Shown one piece after another: positions 28,652 to 36,831 of a stretch of 64,000 nucleotides of DNA. Under the pieces are notes generated by a model that worked only from the letters and a program-made list of their open reading frames with translations, was not told the DNA's origin and searched no databases. A program made the position numbers and the translations under genes. This DNA comes from Terribacillus saccharophilus (GTDB lineage Bacteria > Bacillota > Bacilli > Bacillales > Amphibacillaceae). The stretch is from assembly GCA_900110015.1 (NCBI GenBank), contig FOCD01000001.1, positions 62,001-126,000 on the forward strand, given 5' to 3'. Every line of letters begins with the position of its first letter. Position 1 is the stretch's first letter.

Positions 28652-29347
28652 ATGGCACAAAAAGTACTTATTGTTGATGATGAAGAATCCATCGTAACAT
28701 TACTGCAATACAATATAGAAAGAGCTGGGTTCGAAACGGAAACAGCCTTCGATGGCTTGTCTGGATTGCAAAAAGCTTTGCAGAATACATACGATATGAT
28801 CGTTCTTGATCTAATGCTTCCGGAGCTGGATGGAACGGAAGTATGCAAGCAGCTAAGACAAAAGCAGATTGATACGCCAATTCTCATGCTGACGGCACGA
28901 GATGAGGAACTGGACAAGGTTCTTGGTCTCGAGCTTGGTGCAGATGATTATCTGACAAAACCTTTCAGTCCGAAAGAAGTTGTTGCGCGGATCAAAGCTA
29001 TATTACGACGCACGAATAAAAGTGATAACTATATGGAAAGCGGCGAAATCAAAATTGCAGGCTTGTCCATTTTCCCTGATCAATATGAAGCATCTATTAA
29101 CGGAGAATCCTTGAGCTTCACTCGCAAAGAATTCGAACTTTTACTGTATTTATCCAAAAACAAAGGTCGCGTGATGTCCCGAGATCAGCTTCTTAGCTCC
29201 GTCTGGAACTATGATTTCGTTGGTGACACACGTATCGTGGATGTACACATCAGTCATTTACGTGAAAAAATTGAACCGGATTCCAAACATCCTGTCTATA
29301 TCAAAACGATCCGTGGTTTGGGCTATAAAATGGAGGAGCCGCAATAA
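28652..29347 (+). CDS. phoP: phosphate response regulator PhoP
   Basis: 231 residues, OmpR family. Receiver domain 1-120 with acidic D9-D10, phospho-acceptor D53 (VLDLMLPE) and K in YLTKPF; a winged-helix DNA-binding domain occupies 130-230 (LSFTRKEFELLLYL, TIRGLGYKME). It controls genes of the phosphate-starvation response. The ATG follows agagggggc. It overlaps phoR by 1 base (TAATG), so the two are co-translated. Position after mdh matches B. subtilis. Confidence 0.95.
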   Translation: MAQKVLIVDDEESIVTLLQYNIERAGFETETAFDGLSGLQKALQNTYDMIVLDLMLPELDGTEVCKQLRQKQIDTPILMLTARDEELDKVLGLELGADDYLTKPFSPKEVVARIKAILRRTNKSDNYMESGEIKIAGLSIFPDQYEASINGESLSFTRKEFELLLYLSKNKGRVMSRDQLLSSVWNYDFVGDTRIVDVHISHLREKIEPDSKHPVYIKTIRGLGYKMEEPQ

Positions 29348-30720
29348 TGCGTCGCAGTTCTTATGGGATTGCCGTCTATGGATCGCTTATCCTGCTGATC
29401 TTTGCGGCAATCGGTTTTATCCTTATGCAAATCACTTCTGAGTGGTTTATTCTTTGGAGCGCTCTGATGATCGGCGCAGCATTGATCATTTCGGTATTAT
29501 ACCGACTGCAGGAACGCTATATCAAGCCTGTTTCCATGACTGCAGAAGTAGCTGAGGAACTGGTGAAAGGTAACTATAAGGCAAGGAATTACGAAAACTT
29601 TTATGGAGATGCCGGCCGCCTGATCCGCTCAGTGAACCAGATTGCGCGCAATCTGCATGAACTAGAGCTCTTGGAGAAGATGCAGGAAGATCAGTTGGAA
29701 ACGGTAATAGACAATATGGAAAGCGGCTTGATGCTTGTCGATGAACGCGGATATGTGCACCTCGTTAACAGGAAGTTCCTTTCCGTATTCGGAGGCAAGG
29801 ACAAGGATTATATCGGTCATGTATATCATGATACGATTTCGCAAACCAATATCCATCATGTTGTTTCCGAGGCCTTTCTTTACGAAGAGAAGGTTCGTGA
29901 TGCTTTCACACTGCAGCGTGAAAAAGAAAAGCGCTTTTTCGAGATTGTCGCTGCACCTATTTTCAATGACTCCTACGATTTGAAGGGTGCTGTACTCGTT
30001 TTCTACGAGATTACAGAACTAAAGCGTGTGGAGGAGATGCGAAAGGATTTTGTGGCCAATGTGTCGCACGAACTAAAAACGCCGCTCACGTCTATACGTG
30101 GTTTTTCCGAAACATTGCTGGAAGAAGGGGCATTGGATGATAAGGAGCTCACAGAGCGCTTTATCACGATAATCAATAATGAGAGTCAACGGCTCCAGGC
30201 ATTGGTTAAGGATTTACTTGAGCTTTCCCGTTTAGAGAAAGATGAACTTCAAGTAAGAATGGAACGGCTTGATTTTCGCTATATGGTCGATGCAATTATG
30301 CCTATGATTGAGCAGCATGCATCTAACAAGCAAATCGAGGTTGAGCTTGAGCTTCCTGACAGTGTCATCATGCGCGGAGACGAGGACAGGTTAAAACAGC
30401 TCGTTATCAACTTGATGAACAATGCCGTCAACTATACACCACCAAGCGGCAAGGTGAAACTGAAAGTAACACAATCGAATGATGCAGTTTTTGCTGAGAT
30501 ATCCGACACGGGTATGGGAATTCCGGAAGATTCACTTGATCGTATTTTCGAACGTTTTTACCGTGTTGATAAGGCTCGCAGCCGGAATACCGGCGGAACC
30601 GGACTTGGTCTTGCGATTGTCAAGCACGTGGTCGAGGCCCATGGCGGAACGATATCGGTAAACAGTGAAGTGAATAAAGGAACCACATTTTCAATCCGTT
30701 TGCCAAAGGCTCTTGGTTAA
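29347..30720 (+). CDS. phoR: phosphate sensor histidine kinase PhoR, short form
   Basis: 457 residues. Two adjacent membrane segments (about 7-28 and 33-53) are separated by only a few residues. Then come a HAMP-like linker (about 55-110), a PAS domain (about 115-230), the HisKA motif NVSHELKTPLTSIRG (near 240) and a HATPase with N box LVINLMNNAVNY, G1 SDTGMGIP and G2 GGTGLGLAI. B. subtilis PhoR has about 579 residues and a folded extracytoplasmic domain between its membrane segments; that domain is absent here. The cytoplasmic PAS domain therefore probably carries the sensing. It overlaps phoP by 1 base and ends before a strong terminator. Confidence 0.93.
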   Translation: MRRSSYGIAVYGSLILLIFAAIGFILMQITSEWFILWSALMIGAALIISVLYRLQERYIKPVSMTAEVAEELVKGNYKARNYENFYGDAGRLIRSVNQIARNLHELELLEKMQEDQLETVIDNMESGLMLVDERGYVHLVNRKFLSVFGGKDKDYIGHVYHDTISQTNIHHVVSEAFLYEEKVRDAFTLQREKEKRFFEIVAAPIFNDSYDLKGAVLVFYEITELKRVEEMRKDFVANVSHELKTPLTSIRGFSETLLEEGALDDKELTERFITIINNESQRLQALVKDLLELSRLEKDELQVRMERLDFRYMVDAIMPMIEQHASNKQIEVELELPDSVIMRGDEDRLKQLVINLMNNAVNYTPPSGKVKLKVTQSNDAVFAEISDTGMGIPEDSLDRIFERFYRVDKARSRNTGGTGLGLAIVKHVVEAHGGTISVNSEVNKGTTFSIRLPKALG

Positions 30721-30746
30721 GATCGTCCAGCTGGACGATCTTTTTT
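30718..30746 (+). terminator. intrinsic terminator after phoR
   Basis: Perfect 20-bp palindrome GATCGTCCAG / CTGGACGATC immediately followed by TTTTTT. Confidence 0.95.
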
Positions 30747-30773
30747 GTTTCGGCAAGGAAACATGGTAAACTA

Positions 30774-30782
30774 ATTAAAAGA
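30774..30782 (+). promoter_or_regulatory. extended -10 promoter of polA
   Basis: TGGTAAACT lies 31 bp before the polA start; no -35 at the usual distance. Confidence 0.4.
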
Positions 30783-30812
30783 GACAGGAACGATGATAAA
30801 GGAGTTTGGTGT

Positions 30813-33449
30813 ATGACGAAAAAATTAGTATTGATTGATGGAAACAGCATCGCTTATCGTGCGTTTTTTGCACTTCCGCTGCTGAATAATGATAAAGGAA
30901 TCCACACAAATGCAATCTATGGATTCACTACAATGCTATTCCGTATTTTAGAAAATGAGAAACCAACACATTTGCTAGTCGCCTTTGATGCAGGGAAGAC
31001 GACTTTCCGTCATGAAACGTATAAAGAATACAAGGGTGGCCGTCAGAAAACGCCATCCGAATTATCGGAACAATTCCCGCTGCTGCGCGAGTTACTGGAT
31101 GCATTTTCAATTAAGCATTATCAGCTGAATCAATATGAAGCGGATGATATTATCGGTACATTGACCAAACAAGCAGAACAGGATGATTTCGAGATTAAAG
31201 TTATTTCCGGGGATAAGGATTTATTGCAGCTTGTTAGTGATAAGACGACTATTCAGCTTACAAGAAAAGGTATTAGTGAAATAGATTCCTATACACCGGA
31301 CTTCCTATTGGAAAACATGGAAGTTACACCTGATCAAATTATCGATATGAAAGCACTTATGGGCGATAGCTCCGATAATATACCAGGAGTTCCTGGTGTT
31401 GGCCAAAAGACTGCTGTCAAACTGCTGAAGCAGTTCCAAACGCTGGATCGTATTTATGAACAGCTGGATGAGGTATCCGGAAAAAGCATTAAGCAGAAGC
31501 TGACGGATAATAAAGAATCAGCGTTCATGAGCCGAGAGCTGGCAACAATTGAAACGAAAGCGCCAATTGAAGTAAGTCTTGAAGAAATTAATTATGATGG
31601 CTTTCAGCCTGCAGCTGTAAGTACGATATTCAAAGATCTTGGCTTCCAGTCGTTGCTGGGCAGGCTAGGTGAAGAAGGTGCACCGGAAGAAGTATCTCAA
31701 GAGCTTACACCGCTCGATGTTACAATCGTGGATAACATTACCGAGGACTTATTCACCGGCGAAGATGCACTTGTCGTCGAGATGCTGACTGATAACTACC
31801 ATACAGCTCAAATTGAAGGGTTTGGCCTCGCCAATGCAAACGGAGCATTTTTCATACCGTCAGATGTCGCGTACGAGTCAGATGTGTTCAAAGCATGGGC
31901 AGAAGATAGTACGAAAGCAAAATGGGTTTTTGATGTAAAACGATCTGTCGTAGCATTGCTGCATCATGGGATTACGATGGAAAATGCTGATTTTGACCTA
32001 TTATTGGCGTCTTACTTGATCAATCCATCTGAGAATCATCATGATATCCCAGCCATTGGACATCGATTAGGTAAAAACAATGTCTTATATGATGAAGAAG
32101 TATACGGAAAAGGCGCGAAGATGAAGATTCCGGATTTGGAAGCCTTTAGTGATCATCTTGCCAGAAAGGCGATGGTCATATATCAGCTTAAGCCAGAAGC
32201 AGAAGCTAAGCTTTCGGAAAACGAGCAGCTTGATTTATTCCGTAACCTGGAGATGCCTCTTGCCAGCATCCTTGGAGAAATGGAGTATCTAGGTGTGCAG
32301 GTAGATGTGGAACGCATCAAGGAAATGAAGGAAGAACTTGGCGGAAGATTATCGGAAATCGAGCAGAAGGTATACGAGCTTGCGGGCGAAGAATTCAATC
32401 TGAATTCACCTAAACAGCTTGGACCGATTCTTTTCGAAAAGCTGGGCTTACCGGTCATCAAGAAAACGAAAACAGGCTATTCCACATCAGCAGATGTATT
32501 GGAACAGCTTGCTGATCAGCATGAGATCATTCAGCAGCTGCTTTTATACCGTCAATTAGGGAAACTGCAGTCTACTTATATAGAAGGACTTTTGAAAGTG
32601 GTGGATAATGACACAAATAAAATCCATACACGATTCAATCAGGCATTAACACAAACAGGTCGATTGAGCTCGACGGAGCCGAATTTACAGAACATCCCGA
32701 TCCGGCTTGAAGAAGGTCGTAAAATCAGACAAGCCTTTGTACCGTCAAAAGAGGATTCAGTTATTTTTGCTGCTGATTATTCTCAAATTGAGCTTCGGGT
32801 TTTAGCACATATCGCCCAAGATGAAAAATTGATCGAGGCATTCAATGAAGATATGGATATTCACAGCCGGACGGCAATGGACGTTTTCCATGTTGAAGAG
32901 AAGGATATTACCAGCAACATGCGTCGCCAAGCGAAGGCAGTCAACTTTGGTATCGTCTATGGTATCAGTGATTATGGTTTATCCCAAAGTCTCGGTATCA
33001 CACGTAAGGATGCCCAGCAGTTTATCGATCGTTATCTGAAGAGCTTCCCTGGTGTAAAAACATATATGGAAGATATCGTCCAGGATGCAAAACAGAAAGG
33101 CTTTGTCACGACGCTAATGAATCGCAGGCGCTATCTTCCGGATCTGACCAGCCGGAACTTTAACATGAGAAGCTTTGCTGAACGGACAGCGATGAACACG
33201 CCGATTCAGGGCAGTGCAGCTGACATTATCAAAAAAGCGATGATTGATTTGGCAGAAAGCCTGGAAACAGAACAAATGGAAGCGAAGCTTTTGCTGTCGG
33301 TGCACGATGAACTGATTCTGGAAGCACCAGAATCTGAACTCGAGAAATTAAAAGAAATAGTACCTGATGTTATGGAACACGCTGTGGAGCTGGATGTTCC
33401 CCTGAAAGTGGAATATGCATACGGCAAAACATGGTACGATGCGAAATAA
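30813..33449 (+). CDS. polA: DNA polymerase I
   Basis: 878 residues. Removes RNA primers and fills gaps in replication and repair. N-terminal 5'-3' exonuclease (1-290; LVAFDAGKTTFRH, ISGDKDLLQL, MGDSSDNIPGVPGVGQKT). The central 3'-5' exonuclease fold (300-470) lacks the metal-binding aspartate set (VVEML where FDTET is expected), as in other Bacillus PolA. The polymerase domain (480-878) has motif A AADYSQIELRVLAH, motif B RRQAKAVNFGIVYG and motif C SVHDELILEAP. It leads the polA-mutM-coaE operon (21 and 11-bp gaps). Confidence 0.97.
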   Translation: MTKKLVLIDGNSIAYRAFFALPLLNNDKGIHTNAIYGFTTMLFRILENEKPTHLLVAFDAGKTTFRHETYKEYKGGRQKTPSELSEQFPLLRELLDAFSIKHYQLNQYEADDIIGTLTKQAEQDDFEIKVISGDKDLLQLVSDKTTIQLTRKGISEIDSYTPDFLLENMEVTPDQIIDMKALMGDSSDNIPGVPGVGQKTAVKLLKQFQTLDRIYEQLDEVSGKSIKQKLTDNKESAFMSRELATIETKAPIEVSLEEINYDGFQPAAVSTIFKDLGFQSLLGRLGEEGAPEEVSQELTPLDVTIVDNITEDLFTGEDALVVEMLTDNYHTAQIEGFGLANANGAFFIPSDVAYESDVFKAWAEDSTKAKWVFDVKRSVVALLHHGITMENADFDLLLASYLINPSENHHDIPAIGHRLGKNNVLYDEEVYGKGAKMKIPDLEAFSDHLARKAMVIYQLKPEAEAKLSENEQLDLFRNLEMPLASILGEMEYLGVQVDVERIKEMKEELGGRLSEIEQKVYELAGEEFNLNSPKQLGPILFEKLGLPVIKKTKTGYSTSADVLEQLADQHEIIQQLLLYRQLGKLQSTYIEGLLKVVDNDTNKIHTRFNQALTQTGRLSSTEPNLQNIPIRLEEGRKIRQAFVPSKEDSVIFAADYSQIELRVLAHIAQDEKLIEAFNEDMDIHSRTAMDVFHVEEKDITSNMRRQAKAVNFGIVYGISDYGLSQSLGITRKDAQQFIDRYLKSFPGVKTYMEDIVQDAKQKGFVTTLMNRRRYLPDLTSRNFNMRSFAERTAMNTPIQGSAADIIKKAMIDLAESLETEQMEAKLLLSVHDELILEAPESELEKLKEIVPDVMEHAVELDVPLKVEYAYGKTWYDAK

Positions 33450-33470
33450 GTAAGGAAAGAAGGACAAGGA

Positions 33471-34295
33471 ATGCCGGAATTACCTGAGGTAGAAACAGCA
33501 AGAAGGACATTGGAACAGCTCGTCGTCGGCAAGACGATTGAAGACATCACTGTCCGCTGGCATAAAATCATTAAATTTGATGAAGGTGTGGAATCCTTCA
33601 TCAATCGGCTGAAAGGACAGACATTCCGTTCGATAGGCCGAAAAGGAAAGTTTCTTCTGTTTTATTTGGATGGAGATGTACTTGTGTCCCATTTGCGGAT
33701 GGAAGGAAAGTTCTCCGTCAAGCCTGATACAGAACCATCTGACAAGCATACCCATGTCATCTTCCAGCTGACAAATGGCGAACAGCTGCGTTATAACGAT
33801 GTCCGCAAGTTCGGCACAATGCACCTGTTCACTGAAGGTCAAGAAAATTATACACCGCCGCTTACCTTAGTTGGACCGGAGCCTTTTGATGAAGCATTCA
33901 CTTTGGATTATTTCAAAGACAAGGTACAGCGAAGCAGCAGAATGATCAAGAATATTTTGCTGGATCAAACTGTTGTTGCAGGTTTGGGCAATATTTATGT
34001 TGATGAGACATTATTTAAAGCTGGGGTTCATCCAGAGCGACGAGGCAGTTCGATGGAGGACATGGAATTGGTTCGTATTCAGCAGGCTGCGGCCGAGACA
34101 TTACTGGAAGCGGTTGAAAAGGGCGGCAGCACTATCCGAAGCTACGTGAACAGCCAAGGAAAGATCGGCACGTTCCAACAGCAGCTGCTTGTATATGGCC
34201 AGAACGGAACACCATGCCCGAATTGTGGCAGGGAAATCAGCAAAATCAAAGTAGGCGGGAGAGGCACACACATCTGTACTTCCTGTCAGAAGTAA
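33471..34295 (+). CDS. mutM: formamidopyrimidine-DNA glycosylase
   Basis: 274 residues. Base-excision repair glycosylase/AP-lyase removing 8-oxoguanine and FapyG. The catalytic N-terminus is MPELPEVETARR (Pro2 nucleophile, Glu3). The H2TH region includes LDQTVVAGLGNIYVDE, and the C-terminal zinc finger has two cysteine pairs (CPNCG, CTSCQK). An aaggacaagg start signal is present. In the polA operon. Confidence 0.97.
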   Translation: MPELPEVETARRTLEQLVVGKTIEDITVRWHKIIKFDEGVESFINRLKGQTFRSIGRKGKFLLFYLDGDVLVSHLRMEGKFSVKPDTEPSDKHTHVIFQLTNGEQLRYNDVRKFGTMHLFTEGQENYTPPLTLVGPEPFDEAFTLDYFKDKVQRSSRMIKNILLDQTVVAGLGNIYVDETLFKAGVHPERRGSSMEDMELVRIQQAAAETLLEAVEKGGSTIRSYVNSQGKIGTFQQQLLVYGQNGTPCPNCGREISKIKVGGRGTHICTSCQK

Positions 34296-34306
34296 AGGAG
34301 GAGTCA

Positions 34307-34918
34307 ATGGTGGTGGGTATTGTAATTGGACTGACCGGCGGCATTGCATCCGGAAAAAGTACAGTGAGCGACTTGTTCAAAGAATATAATATCCCGGTTG
34401 TTGATGCGGATATCGTCGCCCGTGAAGTAGTCGAGCCTGGTGAGCCTGCTTTGGCTGGCATTGTCGATGCATTTGGCAGTGATATCTTACTTCCTGACGG
34501 GTTGCTTGACAGGCAGAAGTTAGGTGGGATCATTTTTCAGAATCAAGAGAAACGAGAGATTTTAAATGGTATCGTCCATCCTGTTGTCAGGGAAAGGATG
34601 ACAGCTGATCGAGATCGTCTTAAAACTGGACATCCAGCAGTTGTCCTTGATATACCACTATTATTTGAAGGCAGCCAATTGCATCTAGTTGATAAGGTGG
34701 TTGTTGTAAATGTAGATCCGCGAATTCAGCTGGAAAGACTGATGCAGCGAAATAAACTAACCGAGCAGGAAGCGTTGGACCGAATCAACAGCCAAATGTC
34801 TCTGGCGGACAAAGCATCTAGAGCGGATGCAGTCATTGATAATAATGGCAGCAGGGATGAAACGAGAGTGCAGCTAGAGAAGCTTTTGCTAAAATGGAAC
34901 ATTAAAGAAGAAGCCTAA
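34307..34918 (+). CDS. coaE: dephospho-CoA kinase
   Basis: 203 residues. Last step of CoA synthesis, phosphorylating dephospho-CoA at the 3' hydroxyl. The P-loop is GLTGGIASGKST (from residue 8), followed by DADIVAREVV and the base-binding DIPLLFEG. The frame is open upstream, but AAAGGAGG 6 nt before ATG 34307 defines the start. In B. subtilis ytaF lies between mutM and coaE; here only 11 bp separate them. Confidence 0.95.
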   Translation: MVVGIVIGLTGGIASGKSTVSDLFKEYNIPVVDADIVAREVVEPGEPALAGIVDAFGSDILLPDGLLDRQKLGGIIFQNQEKREILNGIVHPVVRERMTADRDRLKTGHPAVVLDIPLLFEGSQLHLVDKVVVVNVDPRIQLERLMQRNKLTEQEALDRINSQMSLADKASRADAVIDNNGSRDETRVQLEKLLLKWNIKEEA

Positions 34919-34938
34919 TAAAAAGGGCTTCTTTTTTA
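34906..34938 (+). terminator. terminator overlapping the end of coaE
   Basis: Stem AGAAGCC / GGCTTCT with a loop containing the coaE stop codon, followed by TTTTTT. Confidence 0.75.
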
Positions 34939-35001
34939 TTACCATTATTCCTTTAATATGTTATACTAATATCAATAAATCATTATATAGTGTGACACAT
35001 T
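34939..35001 (+). promoter_or_regulatory. gapB promoter with two CcpN-type operators
   Basis: -35 TTACCA (34939-34944), 17-bp spacer, -10 TATACT (34962-34967). TATGTTATACT (34957-34967) fits the CcpN consensus TRTGHYATAYW exactly and overlaps the -10; TGTGACACATT (34991-35001) fits at 10 of 11 positions and lies downstream of the start. Two operators at gapB agree with glycolytic repression of gluconeogenesis by CcpN in B. subtilis. Confidence 0.7.
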
Positions 35002-35016
35002 AGAGGAGGCAGTATA

Positions 35017-36048
35017 ATGACAACACGTATCGCGATTAATGGATTTGGCAGAATTGGACGATTGGTTTGCAGACGAGCAATGGAAATGCCTGATTTGGAA
35101 ATTGTGGCAGTGAACGCTTCTTATCCGGCAGAGACGCTGGCTCATCTTCTCCGTTATGACAGCGTGCATGGTAACTTGGATGCTGATATTTCCGCAGAAG
35201 CTGGCACAATTGTTTATGCAGGAAAAAAGATTCGTGTCATAGGGGAACGGAATCCTGCACAGCTTCCATGGAAGGAACTTGACGTTGATGTCGTCATCGA
35301 AGCAACCGGGAAGTTCTGTTCTCAGGAAACGGCATCTCTGCACTTGGATGCAGGTGCAAAAAAGGTTGTCATTACAGCTCCTGGAAAAAATGTGGACGCA
35401 ACGATTGTAATGGGTGTAAATGATCGGATATATGAAAGTGATGTGCATCATATCGTTTCCAACGCTTCCTGTACGACAAACTGCTTGGCTCCTGTCGTTA
35501 AAGTACTGGATGAACGGTTTACGATTAAAAACGGTCTGATGACAACGGTTCATAGCTTCACGAATGACCAGAAAAATATCGACAATCCGCATAAAGATTT
35601 GCGCAGAGCCAGAGGCTGTACACAATCGATCATTCCAACAACAACTGGAGCGGCCAAAGCACTTGCGGAAGTATTGCCGCATCTAAAGGGGAAGCTGCAC
35701 GGCATGGCATTGCGTGTTCCGACTCCAAATGTATCGCTTGTTGATCTCGTAGTCGATGTGGAAGAATCCGTTACAGCTGAGCAAGTCAATGATGCGTTCC
35801 GAACAGCGGCTGAAACAGATATGCGAGGCATTGTCTCCTATAGTGAAGAGCCATTGGTCAGCATCGATTATACGACCACAGCACAGTCGGCTACTATTGA
35901 TGGGTTATCCACTATTGTTATGGAAGGAAAAAAGATTAAGGTCATTGCTTGGTATGATAATGAATGGGGTTATTCCTGTCGAGTCGTAGATTTGGCTCAG
36001 CTTGTCGGCAGCAGCCTTCTAAAGGCGGATAGGGCAGAAGTCATTTAA
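35017..36048 (+). CDS. gapB: glyceraldehyde-3-phosphate dehydrogenase, gluconeogenic GapB type
   Basis: 343 residues. Cofactor-binding GFGRIGRLV is at residue 8, the catalytic cysteine in SNASCTTNCLAPV near residue 151 and the catalytic histidine in TTVHSFTNDQ. The substrate-binding RRARGCTQSIIPTTTGAAKA follows. Position between coaE and speD is that of B. subtilis gapB, the NADP-preferring enzyme used in gluconeogenesis, and the CcpN-like sites support this over the glycolytic GapA. Strong gaggagg start. Confidence 0.93.
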   Translation: MTTRIAINGFGRIGRLVCRRAMEMPDLEIVAVNASYPAETLAHLLRYDSVHGNLDADISAEAGTIVYAGKKIRVIGERNPAQLPWKELDVDVVIEATGKFCSQETASLHLDAGAKKVVITAPGKNVDATIVMGVNDRIYESDVHHIVSNASCTTNCLAPVVKVLDERFTIKNGLMTTVHSFTNDQKNIDNPHKDLRRARGCTQSIIPTTTGAAKALAEVLPHLKGKLHGMALRVPTPNVSLVDLVVDVEESVTAEQVNDAFRTAAETDMRGIVSYSEEPLVSIDYTTTAQSATIDGLSTIVMEGKKIKVIAWYDNEWGYSCRVVDLAQLVGSSLLKADRAEVI

Positions 36049-36086
36049 GGGAAACTTCCCCCTTTGATCTAATTTTGAACGTATGC

Positions 36087-36115
36087 TTGCCAAACAGGTA
36101 CAAACACTATATACT
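36087..36115 (+). promoter_or_regulatory. sigma-A promoter of speD
   Basis: -35 TTGCCA (36087-36092), 17-bp spacer, -10 TATACT (36110-36115). It predicts a transcript start near 36122 and a leader of about 164 nt. Confidence 0.65.
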
Positions 36116-36121
36116 ACTTTT

Positions 36122-36285
36122 TGCATGCATTCTTTGCAGCATACAAGCAAATGCTCAAAACTGTTTTCCTGAAGGATTTATGCAGCAAGTGACTGCTTAA
36201 AGGGTTAGGACCTCTTAGGACTAACTTTCCCCCGTGGCAATTCACGCATCTATTTTTTAGGTAAATATTCAAAGGGGGAAGTACA
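36122..36285 (+). ncRNA. structured 5' leader of speD with anti-Shine-Dalgarno
   Basis: Four local hairpins can be drawn: 36127-36154 (TTTGC / GCAAA), 36182-36196 (GCAG / CTGC), 36199-36228 (AAAG-TTAG / CTAA-CTTT with an inner CCT / AGG) and 36233-36246 (CGTG / CACG). Between the last two lies TTCCCCC (36227-36233), a 7-nt perfect complement of GGGGGAA (36274-36280), the speD ribosome site. The third hairpin shares bases with the anti-SD, which would permit two alternative folds. I do not recognise a named riboswitch family. Function is inferred. Confidence 0.45.
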
Positions 36286-36660
36286 TTGGATACAATGGGA
36301 AGACATGTTATAGCGGAATTATGGGATTGTAACACAGAAAAACTGAACGACATGCAGCTGATCGAGCAAATCTTTGTTGACGCGGCATTGAAATCAGGAG
36401 CTGAAGTACGGGAGGTTGCCTTCCACAAATTTGCGCCGCATGGCGTGAGCGGAGTGGTTATCATCTCTGAATCACATCTGACAATCCACAGTTTTCCGGA
36501 ACATGGCTACGCTAGCATTGATGTATACACATGCGGTAACATCATTGACCCGAACGTAGCAACCGATTATATCATTGATGCGCTTGAAGCTAAAACCTGT
36601 GAAAAAGCAGAGCTTCCGCGGGGCATGGGTCCTGTGGCAGTACAGCCGAAATCACATTAA
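36286..36660 (+). CDS. speD: S-adenosylmethionine decarboxylase proenzyme
   Basis: 124 residues, prokaryotic class 1B. Provides aminopropyl donor for spermidine synthesis. It self-cleaves at [12 protein letters not shown] to make the pyruvoyl cofactor from serine; catalytic His and Cys are in [10 protein letters not shown] and VYTCGN. The start is TTG 36286 (GGGGG 7 nt upstream), giving MDTMGRH as in homologues; ATG 36295 is the alternative. Position after gapB matches B. subtilis. Confidence 0.94.
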   Translation: MDTMGRHVIAELWDCNTEKLNDMQLIEQIFVDAALKSGAEVREVAFHKFAPHGVSGVVIISESHLTIHSFPEHGYASIDVYTCGNIIDPNVATDYIIDALEAKTCEKAELPRGMGPVAVQPKSH

Positions 36661-36672
36661 TACCTGAATAAC

Positions 36673-36714
36673 TACCCCTGTTCCTTTTAGGAACGGGGTT
36701 TTTTAATGTTGTAT
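36673..36714 (+). terminator. intrinsic terminator after speD
   Basis: Stem ACCCC-GTTCC / GGAACGGGGT with a one-base bulge, followed by TTTTT. Confidence 0.88.
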
Positions 36715-36785
36715 CTCAAATCGGAAAAATGGCAAGCCTACATAAGGATAGATAGCTTATGGTCGCATTTTAGTTTCACTTCAGA

Positions 36786-36803
36786 TATAATAGCAGGTAC
36801 TAA
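36786..36803 (+). promoter_or_regulatory. -10 box and FapR-like operator upstream of fabF
   Basis: -10 TATAAT (36786-36791) without a good -35. Overlapping it, ATAATAGCAGGTACTAA (36787-36803) matches the FapR operator TTAGTACCTRNTACTAA at 12 of 16 defined positions, with a perfect right half TACTAA. FapR normally represses fatty-acid genes. Confidence 0.4.
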
Positions 36804-36831
36804 TAGTTACTGCTAGAAAGAAGGTATCTTT

